The notes: generated by a model not told the origin, from the letters alone. A stretch of 14,851 nucleotides of DNA from an uncultured Pleurocapsa sp. (GCA_937884735.1 CAKZYI010000527.1:1-14851), one strand, 5' to 3'. Numbered from the stretch's first letter, positions 1 to 7,618 are shown. Made by a program: numbers and translations.

Positions 1-28
1 TAAGATATTATGGCAGGGTGCGTTCTAA

Positions 29-988
29 AATATTCTCAATGCGAGAAACGCCGATGGTGCGTTTAAATCCCTAGCTGATTTTTGTGAACGAGTTGAACTA
101 CGTACTGTCAACCGCCGCGCATTGGAAACCCTAATATATTGTGGTGCTTTTGATTCAGTACAGCTTAATCGCAGACAGCTAATCAATGATATTGATGTTT
201 TGACTTCTTGGGCGCAACAACGAAGTAAAGAAAAGGCTAGCGGTCAACTGAATATTTTTGACATGATGAATAGCGCAGGTGCAGAAAAAGAAAGTGAGGA
301 TGTATTTGAGCAAGCACCCAGTACTTCTCCAGTGGAGGACTACCCGCTTCAAGAAAAGCTGCGTTTAGAAAAAGAATATATTGGTTTTTATATTAGCGAT
401 CATCCCCTCAAAGCCATTAACCAAGCCGCCCAAATTTTATCTCCTATTAGTTTGAGTGCTTTGTCGGAGCAAAAAGCCAGACAAAAGATAAGCGCAGTAG
501 TGATGTTAAATTCTGTCAGGAAGATTATTACTAAAAAAGGCGATCCCATGGCCTTTGTCCAGATGGAAGATATTACAGGAGAAGCAGAAGGAACAATTTT
601 TCCTAGCACCTATGGAGATCTAGAGCCTTTGTTAGAAGAAGGTAAGCAACTAATCATTTGGGGTAAAGCGCAAAAGCGAAATGATAAATATCAGCTAATT
701 ATTGACGATGCAGAAGTAGTCGAGCAAGTTAAAATGATCATGCTAGAAATTACTCCCGAACAAGCATTAGATCCAGCAAAAAGTAATTACTTAAAAAGAA
801 TTCTTTCTCAGCAATCTCCTGAAGCTAACAAGTTCAAAATACCAGTGATTGCAGCGATTGGTAAAGGAGAAGAAAGGCAATTTATTCGTTTTGGGCAGAA
901 GTTTTGGGTTCAGGATGAAAATAAAGCATTAAAAACGCTACAGGAAGCAGGTTTTCAGGTGCGCTGTGAACCATTACTTTCTCAGTAA
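29..988 (+). CDS. dnaE: DNA polymerase III subunit alpha, C-terminal part (5' end outside window)
   Basis: This is the C-terminal portion of the replicative DNA polymerase III alpha subunit. After a conserved stretch ending in LETLIYCGAFD (helix-hairpin-helix region), it has the conserved YPLQEKLRLEKEYIGFYISDHPL-type segment, then an OB-fold from about ISAVVMLNSVRK to LIIDDAEVV, and a cyanobacterial C-terminal tail. Homology runs upstream of the first usable start (TTG at 122) in the same frame to base 2, so 122 is not the real start. An in-frame TAA lies at 26-28. The bases before it encode KIL-W-QGA, where family members have about nine more residues between KIL and QGA (recalled, not aligned). 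Many cyanobacteria split dnaE with a split intein, and the beginning of a dnaE-C gene would lie left of the window. The family call is secure. Whether the gene is intact is not, since both anomalies sit at the sequence edge and could be an assembly artefact. Confidence 0.9.
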   Translation, partial: NILNARNADGAFKSLADFCERVELRTVNRRALETLIYCGAFDSVQLNRRQLINDIDVLTSWAQQRSKEKASGQLNIFDMMNSAGAEKESEDVFEQAPSTSPVEDYPLQEKLRLEKEYIGFYISDHPLKAINQAAQILSPISLSALSEQKARQKISAVVMLNSVRKIITKKGDPMAFVQMEDITGEAEGTIFPSTYGDLEPLLEEGKQLIIWGKAQKRNDKYQLIIDDAEVVEQVKMIMLEITPEQALDPAKSNYLKRILSQQSPEANKFKIPVIAAIGKGEERQFIRFGQKFWVQDENKALKTLQEAGFQVRCEPLLSQ

Positions 989-1026
989 AATCACCTAGTA
1001 AACAAACAATTCCATAGTTTTACTGA
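982..1026 (+). repeat. Inverted repeat over the dnaE stop codon
   Basis: TCAGTAAAA (982-990) and TTTTACTGA (1018-1026) are perfect 9-base inverted arms around a 27-base loop. The left arm contains the dnaE stop codon (986-988). No U-tract follows, so it is at best a weak terminator or a 3' stabilising hairpin. Confidence 0.3.
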
Positions 1027-1274
1027 TGACATTAAGTAGATAAATAAAGTTCACTTTAAACTATAGTAAATAGAAAATCTTGTTGCTTTTTAAAATTAAA
1101 ATAACTTGGGCAAAAACCAAAATATGGGATATAAACAGATAAGATAACTAATTAATTACGAAATACAATAGTATTTTAAAATTTTCTAATTATAGAAATA
1201 CTTCAATTATTTAAACAATTTTTATTATTGCCTTGCTCGAATATCCATAAAATAGATATCAAAGCCACAATCAC
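989..1274. other. AT-rich intergenic spacer between dnaE and the FHA gene
   Basis: These 286 bases are very AT-rich. Apart from the inverted repeat at the dnaE stop I see no gene, tRNA or convincing promoter. TAAAAT at 1248-1253 is a possible -10 box for the FHA gene but has no acceptable -35 partner. Confidence 0.5.
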
Positions 1275-1799
1275 ATGGTTGACACTAAATCTAAACTAAC
1301 TTTAGTCAAGTTGAATCAAGCCGATATGGCAAAGGGGAGGCACGTATTAATTGTGGAATCCCCAGAATCGAGACGGGCAGTTTCTCTCAATTCCCATGTT
1401 TTTTCTATAGGTCGTCATCCTCACAATGACCTAGTCATTAACGATCCCCTAGCATCTCGTCACCATGCGACTGTTGCTTGGATGAGATATACAGAAGATG
1501 GAGAAAAGGCAGATTATTCTTACTGGATTATTGATGGAAAAGGCAAAAGGAAGAGAAGCCGCAATGGCATTATGATTAATGGCAAGAAAAAATCTCTTCA
1601 TCGACTAAGTGCAGGAGATGTAATTCGTATTGGAACTGGCATTAAAATCTCATACAATTACGTTACTTATACTACTGATAGTAGTCAATTTCTAAGATAT
1701 TGTGAAAAAGATAGAACTGGGTATAAAGCCGCTTCTTCTCAGCAAAAATCCTACAAAGAAACTGTGGTTATTGAAGATGCTTTTAAAAAAGAGCAATAA
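1275..1799 (+). CDS. FHA domain protein
   Basis: This is a 174-residue soluble protein built around one forkhead-associated domain (about residues 22-128). The phosphothreonine-binding landmarks are present: G46-R47 in FSIGRHPHND, S61-R62-H63 in the SRHH motif, and N97-G98 in SRNGIMING. A basic loop (KGKRKRSRN, about 89-97) sits between strands. The C-terminal tail (about 140-174) is polar and ends near KETVVIEDAF, whose threonine could be a phosphorylation site (inference). FHA proteins read Ser/Thr-phosphorylated partners. Its neighbours are an RsbW-like ATPase and a PP2C response regulator, which suggests a phosphorylation-based signalling cluster, although the FHA gene converges on the ATPase gene with only 26 bases between them. 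The ATG at 1275 has no clear ribosome binding site. The partner is unknown. Confidence 0.9.
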   Translation: MVDTKSKLTLVKLNQADMAKGRHVLIVESPESRRAVSLNSHVFSIGRHPHNDLVINDPLASRHHATVAWMRYTEDGEKADYSYWIIDGKGKRKRSRNGIMINGKKKSLHRLSAGDVIRIGTGIKISYNYVTYTTDSSQFLRYCEKDRTGYKAASSQQKSYKETVVIEDAFKKEQ

Positions 1800-1825
1800 T
1801 TATTAAGTTCGGTTTATTATTACTC

Positions 1826-2281
1826 TTAATAATTACTGAATTTTTTGATAATTTTTAAGCTATTTTTTTGTTGCTCTGTACGTTGATAATCTAAGCGGTC
1901 GGCAATCTTATTAAGAAGAGGTATGCCTCGCCCGCTAGTTAGCCATTTATTGTGCTTTTTAGAAGTTTCAAATATAAAACCTTTTAGATCGAAAGCCGAA
2001 CCATAATCCCAAATTCTAATTTCCATTGAATTCCGTTTGAGCAGTACTTCGATCTCAATCGGGATTTCTTTGGGAATATTTTTGTGAGCATGCCTAACGG
2101 CATTAGTAAATCCTTCTGCTAGAGCCAGTCTACACTGCAACCAATCTCGGCAGGGAATAAAATCTTGATAGATTTGATTAAATTTAAGTAATAGTCGATC
2201 TAACTCTAGTAAGTCGCCAGGAATTTCAATATTAATTATTTGTGGGACTTTCAATTTGTTTGTCGCTTCTGGAAACATCAC
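1826..2281 (-). CDS. RsbW-like anti-sigma factor / serine kinase ATPase
   Basis: This is a 151-residue stand-alone HATPase domain of the anti-sigma/serine kinase type. The Bergerat-fold motifs are visible: N-box E56-x3-N60 in AEGFTNAVRHAH, G1 box D92-Y-G94 in IWDYGSAFD, and G2 box in SGRGIPLL (G117-R-G119). There is no sensor or dimerisation domain and no phospho-acceptor histidine, which separates it from two-component kinases. Family members bind a sigma factor or phosphorylate a STAS-domain antagonist. It is transcribed divergently from the PP2C response regulator, the usual partner class in a partner-switching system. No STAS antagonist or sigma factor is in the window, so the targets are unknown. 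ATG codons at 2281 and 2278 are both possible starts. Confidence 0.88.
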   Translation of the reverse strand: MMFPEATNKLKVPQIINIEIPGDLLELDRLLLKFNQIYQDFIPCRDWLQCRLALAEGFTNAVRHAHKNIPKEIPIEIEVLLKRNSMEIRIWDYGSAFDLKGFIFETSKKHNKWLTSGRGIPLLNKIADRLDYQRTEQQKNSLKIIKKFSNY

Positions 2282-2621
2282 CAGCCAAAATGTTGCTACA
2301 GTATATGTTTTATGATACTGACTTAATTAACTTTTTGATAGTTCGTCAGGACTTATCATCAATTAAACGGAAGAGCTCTTTTGAGAGAGGAAGCCCTAAA
2401 CTATGTTTTAAAAGCTTGACTATGGATACTATGATGTCACTAAAGTTTTTAATAATAAAAGTATGGTTTAAGAGTATCCTTTTGACTAATGTCGTTATGT
2501 TTCTTCATTAGTCTCAAGTAATCTATTCCACAAATGGTATTATCGTAGGCTGCTGGAATACTTTTATATTTGGCGATCGCCATAATCTTCGGTCATCAGA
2601 CAAATCAAATATTAATGTAAT
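2282..2621. promoter_or_regulatory. Divergent spacer between the anti-sigma ATPase and PP2C regulator genes
   Basis: These 340 bases contain no gene I can support; the open frames here are short and look like chance. The spacer must carry promoters for both flanking genes, but I see no convincing -35/-10 pair. Landmarks are a HIP1 site at 2573-2580 and a perfect 8-base inverted repeat, GACTAATG (2484-2491) with CATTAGTC (2506-2513), which could be an operator or a hairpin. Confidence 0.4.
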
Positions 2622-3755
2622 ATGGCTAAAATTCTGATTATTGACGATGATTTTACAACTCAACTGCTTTTAGAAAGAACCCTAAAGATGAAGGGTTATG
2701 ATATTACCCTAGCTAGCGACGGTGAGGAGGGGATAATCAAAGCCAAAACCATTCGTCCAGCCTTGATAATCTGTGACTGGATCATGCCTCGTAAAAATGG
2801 CTTAGAAGTTTGCGCCCAAATTAAATCTATTTCGGAACTTTCTACTACCTTTTTTATTCTTTTGACTTCTTTAGATTCAGTAGAAGATCGTATTAAAGGC
2901 TTGGATGCAGGTGCTGATGATTTTCTATGCAAGCCCATCGAAATGAATGAATTAACCGCTAGAGTTCGTGCTGGCTTGCGACTCCATCAGTTAAGCAAAG
3001 ATCTCCAAAATCAGAAGCAACTATTAGAAACAGAACTAGCAGAAGCAGCAGAGTATGTAAGTACTATTTTGCCAGAACCTCTAGCACATCCATCTCTAAA
3101 TATTGATGTTTGTTTTATTCCGTCGCGACAGTTGGGAGGAGATAGTTTTGATTATTTTTGGTTAGACGATCGCCATCTAGTATTTTATTTATTAGATGTC
3201 TCAGGACATGGTTTGAGGGCTTCTTTACCTTCATTAGCAGTAGTAAATTTACTGCGATCGCGCGGTTTGAGTAATGTAAATTATTATCAGCCTAACACTG
3301 TGTTACGAGGATTAAATCAAGCATTTCAAATGAGCGATCGCAATGATAAATATTTTACAATTTGGTATGGGGTATACGACAAGGAAGACCGTAGCCTAAT
3401 TTATTCTAGTGCAGGGCATCCTCCAGCAGTTTTATTAACCTCAAGCAATAGATCCTTAGAAAAACGTCTTAAAACCCCAGGAGTACCCGTGGGAATGTTT
3501 CCAGATATCAAGTATGTAAATGATTATTGTCAAATTGATACTAATTCTAGTTTGTATGTGTTTAGTGATGGCTTATATGAAGTTGAGCAACAGCCAGACT
3601 CTCCTTGGGGGCTGGAAAGATTGATTACTCTACTCAAAAAATATCAGCAAACACCAGAAAGAGATTTACAACGACTGCTGCAATATATTAGAACTTGGCA
3701 TCCCAATTTTCAGTTTGAAGACGACCTGTCTATTTTGCAAATAGATTTTATGTAA
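2622..3755 (+). CDS. Response regulator with PP2C (SpoIIE/RsbU-type) phosphatase output
   Basis: This 377-residue fusion has an N-terminal receiver domain (1-120), a linker predicted to be coiled coil (about 121-150) and a PP2C-like SpoIIE phosphatase domain (about 160-377). The receiver has acidic D8/D9, phospho-acceptor D52 in CDWIMPR, T82 and K104 (CKPIE). The phosphatase has metal-binding candidates D174 (QLGGDSFDY), D192 (LDVSGHG), D316 (FSDGLYE) and D367/D368 (FEDDLS). By family, phosphorylation of the receiver would control dephosphorylation of a STAS anti-anti-sigma protein, opposing an RsbW-like kinase such as the one encoded divergently upstream. That pairing is inferred from position and was not tested. 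The cognate histidine kinase is not in the window. moeA begins 14 bases after the stop. Confidence 0.93.
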   Translation: MAKILIIDDDFTTQLLLERTLKMKGYDITLASDGEEGIIKAKTIRPALIICDWIMPRKNGLEVCAQIKSISELSTTFFILLTSLDSVEDRIKGLDAGADDFLCKPIEMNELTARVRAGLRLHQLSKDLQNQKQLLETELAEAAEYVSTILPEPLAHPSLNIDVCFIPSRQLGGDSFDYFWLDDRHLVFYLLDVSGHGLRASLPSLAVVNLLRSRGLSNVNYYQPNTVLRGLNQAFQMSDRNDKYFTIWYGVYDKEDRSLIYSSAGHPPAVLLTSSNRSLEKRLKTPGVPVGMFPDIKYVNDYCQIDTNSSLYVFSDGLYEVEQQPDSPWGLERLITLLKKYQQTPERDLQRLLQYIRTWHPNFQFEDDLSILQIDFM

Positions 3756-3769
3756 TTACCAATTATTTT

Positions 3770-4999
3770 ATGTTGAGTGTTAATGAAGCCGAAGGAATTA
3801 TTCTCGATTTGGTTAGAGTTTTAGATTCAGTTAAAGATATTGAAACGGTAGATTTAGAAAACGCACTAGGAAGAATATTAGCTACAGATGTTATCGGCAA
3901 ATTAGATTTTCCTCATTGGGACAATTCTGCCATGGACGGTTATGCAGTACGTTATGCAGATGTAAAAGACTGTAGTGAAGATAGTCCGATTAATTTAGAA
4001 GTTATCACAGAAATTGCAGCAGGCGATCGCCCTAAAGAGAGTATTCAATCAAAACAGGCTGCCCGTATCTTCACAGGGGCTATGCTTCCAGAGGGAACAG
4101 ACACAATTGTCATTCAGGAAAATACCATTAGAGAAGGTGATACGGTTACAATTCTTGCTGCACCAAAACTAGAAGAATTTGTTCGTCACCAAGGGGCTTT
4201 TTATCAAGCAGGAACACCAATACTCCAAGGGGGAGTTCAAATTGGCGCGCCTGAAATTGCTGTGTTAGCTACTGCTCAATGTACCCAATTGTCTGTGTAT
4301 CGTCGCCCTCGCGTGGCAATACTGTCTACAGGAGATGAACTAGTTACCCCAGAACAACCATTGCAGCCAGGACAAATAGTAGATTCCAATCAATATGCTT
4401 TGGCTAGTTTTGTGGCTCAAAATGGAGGAATACCAATAAAGTTCGGTATTGTACCCGATCGCCCCAAAGTATTAAAAGAATATATCTTAAAGGCGATCGA
4501 ATCAGCAGATATTGTTTTATCTACAGGTGGAGTATCTGTTGGAGACTACGATTATGTTGATCGCATTTTGGCAGAGTTGAGTGGAACACTGCATATTTGC
4601 AGCGTAGCTGTCAAACCAGGCAAACCTTTGACTGTTGCTACTTTTGATGACAATAATTGCTTATACTTTGGCATCCCAGGAAATCCTGTTTCGGCTTTGG
4701 TTAGCTGCTGGCGTTTCGTTCAACCCGCACTTAGAAGATTATCGGGATTAAACAACTATCAACCCCGTTTTGTTACTGCAACTACTAGTTATGATTTAAA
4801 GGCTGCGGGAAGACGAGAAACCTATCTTTGGGGACAATTACATTTAGTTAATGATAACTATGAATTTGCTTTGGCTGGAGGTAGTCATAGTTCGGGTAAC
4901 TTAATTAATTTAGCCCAAACCAATGGACTGGCGATCGTGCCTGTTGGCGAGAAGTTAATTACAGCAGGCAGTAAAGTTAAAGTGATGTTGATCGATTAA
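3770..4999 (+). CDS. moeA: Molybdopterin molybdenumtransferase MoeA
   Basis: MoeA inserts molybdate into adenylylated molybdopterin, the last step of molybdenum cofactor synthesis, which cyanobacteria need for nitrate reductase. The 409-residue length is typical. Visible motifs are SAMDGYAV (about 53-60), the domain III signatures STGDEL (186-191), DSN (205-207), STGGVSVGDYD (251-261), KPGKP (282-286) and GIPGNPVSA (301-309), and a C-terminal beta-barrel domain IV (about 330-409). The gene starts 14 bases after the PP2C regulator and has no obvious ribosome binding site, so cotranscription with the upstream gene is likely. No other molybdenum cofactor gene is in view. Confidence 0.96.
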   Translation: MLSVNEAEGIILDLVRVLDSVKDIETVDLENALGRILATDVIGKLDFPHWDNSAMDGYAVRYADVKDCSEDSPINLEVITEIAAGDRPKESIQSKQAARIFTGAMLPEGTDTIVIQENTIREGDTVTILAAPKLEEFVRHQGAFYQAGTPILQGGVQIGAPEIAVLATAQCTQLSVYRRPRVAILSTGDELVTPEQPLQPGQIVDSNQYALASFVAQNGGIPIKFGIVPDRPKVLKEYILKAIESADIVLSTGGVSVGDYDYVDRILAELSGTLHICSVAVKPGKPLTVATFDDNNCLYFGIPGNPVSALVSCWRFVQPALRRLSGLNNYQPRFVTATTSYDLKAAGRRETYLWGQLHLVNDNYEFALAGGSHSSGNLINLAQTNGLAIVPVGEKLITAGSKVKVMLID

Positions 5000-5069
5000 T
5001 AAATATCTCTTAAGAAACAAATCAACCTGTTAAGACTGGGAAAAGGGTAAAGGTTAAGGGGAAAAGATC

Positions 5070-5091
5070 AATCTATAGATTCGATTAATCG
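5070..5091. repeat. Two abutting perfect palindromes between convergent genes
   Basis: AATCTATAGATT (5070-5081) is directly followed by CGATTAATCG (5082-5091). Both are perfectly self-complementary. They lie in the 102-base spacer between the ends of moeA (+) and the secreted-protein gene (-), just after a purine-rich stretch. A bidirectional terminator is possible, but there is no T-tract and no loop, so the role is open. Confidence 0.45.
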
Positions 5092-5101
5092 TTCGGGATG
5101 A

Positions 5102-5428
5102 TTACCATCGCGAAGGCTGATAAAAATTTTTTCTTTTCTCAAAGGTTTTACACACCAATTCACCAGGACTATTAGCTTTAAAAGGAATGGGATATTTCCC
5201 CTTGCGAGTTAAAGTGCGATCGCGACAATTATAAATTTCTTTATCCCTTTGTTTTTTGCCGTCTAAACTAACTGTGGCTCGATATTCCCAATAGTTTTTT
5301 GCACTCCGCTTTAGCTTGAGAATACAAACTCGTTGACCAAAGCGATCTCGGCACATATCCGCATTAGCAACGGGGGGAAAACCTAACCAAACAATTAACA
5401 ATAGAAACAACAAACACAAATATTTCAC
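5102..5428 (-). CDS. Small secreted protein with four cysteines, unknown function
   Basis: This 108-residue protein has a clear Sec signal peptide: MKY, a hydrophobic core of about residues 4-17, and a probable cleavage after ANA at 23. The mature part has about 85 residues, is basic, and contains four cysteines (C26, C35, C68, C93), enough for two disulfides, so the product is probably periplasmic or extracellular. I do not recognise the family. The start is GTG at 5428, chosen because the signal peptide begins there and no other start fits. The gene follows rbgA by 28 bases on the same strand, and that spacer is a heptamer tandem repeat running into the GTG codon. Cotranscription with rbgA is plausible. 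Confidence 0.72.
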   Translation of the reverse strand: MKYLCLLFLLLIVWLGFPPVANADMCRDRFGQRVCILKLKRSAKNYWEYRATVSLDGKKQRDKEIYNCRDRTLTRKGKYPIPFKANSPGELVCKTFEKRKNFYQPSRW

Positions 5429-5458
5429 TTATTACTTATTACTTATTACTTATTACTT
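5427..5458. repeat. Heptanucleotide tandem repeat, four and a half copies
   Basis: ACTTATT (AAGTAAT on the gene strand) is repeated four times without error from 5427 to 5454, followed by a partial ACTT. The array fills the whole spacer between the rbgA stop (5457-5459) and the GTG start of the secreted protein (5426-5428), and touches both codons. Short heptameric repeats are known in cyanobacterial genomes. Copy-number change would alter the intergenic distance by 7 bases each time. Confidence 0.9.
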
Positions 5459-6299
5459 AAATAGGTGGTAACTCCAAAGGAATCTGTCCCATATTACCTG
5501 TACGAAAATCATACAGTATTTGTCGGGCAACCCTTTCTTTGTCGCCTTTATAAAAGCGATCGCTTGCTTCTTGGATCAAAGCTTCCCCTGTCATTCCTGT
5601 TGGATCTACATTCAAGCGAGATTGCAATATTTTTTCATGACCCAATTTCAAAAGTAAATCTACTTCTGCCGCTGCCACAATCTGATTATCATAAGAAGCC
5701 TGTCCAATATCCTCACAAATAGCTAATTTTATAGCATCCTGTTGATTTTCTAGCCGCCAAGGAATAATACCAGGAGCATCTAACAATTCAATTTCTTTAG
5801 AAATTTTGACCCAACGCAGTTGGCGAGTTACTCCCGCACGACGTTCGCTGACCACAACCTTCTTGCCTACCAAACGATTAATTAAAGCCGACTTGCCTAC
5901 GTTAGGAAAACCAATTACTACTGCCCGTACAGGGCGAGGACGCATTCCGCGATCGCGTCTACGCTGATTCATAGCCAATCCTGTTTTTTGAGCAGCAATT
6001 TTTATGGCTTTGATTCCCTTTCCTTGTTTGGCATTGGTAAAGTAAAGCTGTTGCTGTTGTGAATTAAACCATTTGAGCCAATCTTGCTTGGTAGATTCAG
6101 GAATCATATCCATGCGGTTTAGCACTATAATTCTGGGCTTTTCTCCAATCCAACTATCTATTTGAGGGTGGTGAGAAGCAAGAGGAATTCGAGCATCAAG
6201 TATTTCTAAGACAACATCTACTTTTCCTAGCTGTTGCTTTAGTTGTTTTTCCGCCTTGGCAATATGACCTGTGTACCATTGAATAGGAGGATCAGACAT
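5457..6299 (-). CDS. rbgA: Ribosome biogenesis GTPase RbgA (YlqF)
   Basis: RbgA is a circularly permuted GTPase that acts late in 50S subunit assembly. The motif order shows the permutation: G4 as NRMD (61-64) and G5 as NAK (89-91) come before G1 GFPNVGKS (130-137), G2 around GVTR (156-159) and G3 DAPG (174-177). A C-terminal domain of about 100 residues follows. I chose ATG at 6299 (280 residues); an upstream in-frame TTG at 6305 would add only two residues. The N-terminal motif reads WYTGHIAKAEK where the family normally has W-(F/Y)-P-G-H, so proline is replaced by threonine. The gene is separated from the upstream SLH gene by a terminator, so it probably has its own promoter. Confidence 0.94.
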   Translation of the reverse strand: MSDPPIQWYTGHIAKAEKQLKQQLGKVDVVLEILDARIPLASHHPQIDSWIGEKPRIIVLNRMDMIPESTKQDWLKWFNSQQQQLYFTNAKQGKGIKAIKIAAQKTGLAMNQRRRDRGMRPRPVRAVVIGFPNVGKSALINRLVGKKVVVSERRAGVTRQLRWVKISKEIELLDAPGIIPWRLENQQDAIKLAICEDIGQASYDNQIVAAAEVDLLLKLGHEKILQSRLNVDPTGMTGEALIQEASDRFYKGDKERVARQILYDFRTGNMGQIPLELPPI

Positions 6300-6304
6300 A
6301 AGCA

Positions 6305-6360
6305 ATTAAATAATAAAAAATAAAATAAAATAAAACCCCATAGATTAAGTCTATGAGGTT
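6305..6360 (-). terminator. Rho-independent terminator after the SLH protein gene
   Basis: On the minus strand AACCTCATAG and CTATGGGGTT (arms at 6351-6360 and 6334-6343) form a stem with one mismatch and a short A/T-rich loop. A run of T-rich sequence (TTTTATTTTATTTTA and onward to about 6306) follows immediately. It lies 74 bases beyond the SLH stop codon and ends at the rbgA start region. Confidence 0.75.
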
Positions 6361-6433
6361 CTAGTAACAAATTGGCAAAAATTCTTACCTCGATTGCACT
6401 ATAACTATTCGATATAGCTGAAAAAGTAAACTA

Positions 6434-7618
6434 CTAAGGTTTGAGAATGTACTCAGACTCTAGAGGCTCAAGTTTTCCAGTTTTGACTAAAGCCTGGTGG
6501 ATCATGGCTGCGACTTCGGCGCGGGTTGCAGATTCATTAGGACTAAGAGAATCACTAGCAACATTGGGACGATTGACAACCAATCCTGATTCAACTGCTG
6601 CTGCAACCTGCTGTTTTGCCCAGTCTGGCATATTTGCTCCATCGCCAAATTTTTGCAAAATTTGTGACGCATCTTGTGATGGTGTCAAACCCAATCCTGT
6701 CGCTAAAGTCACTAAAACCTGATAGCGAGGAATATTTTCTAAAGGACGAAATTCATCATCGGAATAGCCTTGCATAAATCCCATGCGTACTGCTTGATCT
6801 ATATCAGCAGCGATCGCATTTTGATTGCTTACATCCTCAAATTTTTTAATCGCTTCATTTTTGGGTTTGTTATCAAAAGCTTGGCTAATCAATGTGGCCA
6901 TACTAGCTCTGGTAATTAATTTATCTGGTTCAAAGTCCTGATCTTCTGTAAAGTCAGCTACTAGTGCTTGGTCGCTCATCTGCTTCACAAATGGATAAGC
7001 CCAATAGCTAGGTGCGACATCATCAGGCATTTCAATATTTTCAGGGGCGGTAGCAGTTGAATCTGTTTGATCGGGAGCTGTTACATCTTCAGGGGCAGTA
7101 ACCTGATCATCATTTTCCGTGACTATACCACCTGAGTTAAAATCTGAAGTGGTATTAACTCGATTGTTCGACCTAGGTAAAGCTGCTGCGCCAACTCCTA
7201 GTGCAGCTAATCTACTTTCTGAATCGAGTTGATAAGATTCGGGCTTAATTCGTGAGGCAACACCGAACTTTCTAGAATCAGCAGTCGAATCAATAGAAGA
7301 TCGAGCGGAAAATTGCCCTTCTTTTCTTCTAAAACTATCGCGGTCTGATTCCAAATTACCAAAGCTCATATCAGAGTCGCCATTGATGCCACTAAGACCA
7401 AGACCAACATTTGTTCCAGACAGTGTATTTTGCCCACCCAAACCAAAGTTACTGGCAATTCCGCCTTTTCTACCACCCAAAGACCAAAATAAAATCGCTC
7501 CAATGGTGGAAAAAGCGACTATGATTGCGATCATTTCGTCGAAGGTAACTCCCGCAGCAGCTCTTTTTCTGCGTTCTGGTATGGGATTTTGGGGATCTTG
7601 AGGAGATGAATTTGTCAT
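6434..7618 (-). CDS. SLH-domain envelope protein with one N-terminal membrane helix
   Basis: With the ATG at 7618 the protein has 394 residues. A short basic cytoplasmic N-terminus (PERRKRAAAG) is followed by one membrane helix at about 27-47 (MIAIIVAFSTIGAILFWSL). Next is a Gly/Ser/Asp-rich low-complexity stretch (about 50-200, including repeated APED/APDQ-like residues), and then about 180 residues of S-layer-homology repeats (about 201-380; landmarks SYWAYPFVKQM, ITRASMATLISQAF, IPRYQVLVTLA, ATRAEVAAMIHQAL). SLH repeats in cyanobacteria bind envelope polysaccharide, so the protein probably links the inner membrane to the wall. An upstream TTG frame (from 7714) adds 32 residues but reads unlike a normal N-terminus, so I rejected it. 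A terminator follows the gene. Confidence 0.9.
   Translation of the reverse strand: MTNSSPQDPQNPIPERRKRAAAGVTFDEMIAIIVAFSTIGAILFWSLGGRKGGIASNFGLGGQNTLSGTNVGLGLSGINGDSDMSFGNLESDRDSFRRKEGQFSARSSIDSTADSRKFGVASRIKPESYQLDSESRLAALGVGAAALPRSNNRVNTTSDFNSGGIVTENDDQVTAPEDVTAPDQTDSTATAPENIEMPDDVAPSYWAYPFVKQMSDQALVADFTEDQDFEPDKLITRASMATLISQAFDNKPKNEAIKKFEDVSNQNAIAADIDQAVRMGFMQGYSDDEFRPLENIPRYQVLVTLATGLGLTPSQDASQILQKFGDGANMPDWAKQQVAAAVESGLVVNRPNVASDSLSPNESATRAEVAAMIHQALVKTGKLEPLESEYILKP

Noticed and set aside
2242..2511. 89-codon + strand open frame across the anti-sigma gene start and the divergent spacer
   Set aside because: It overlaps the real gene on the other strand, has no recognisable domain and looks like a chance frame in AT-rich DNA.
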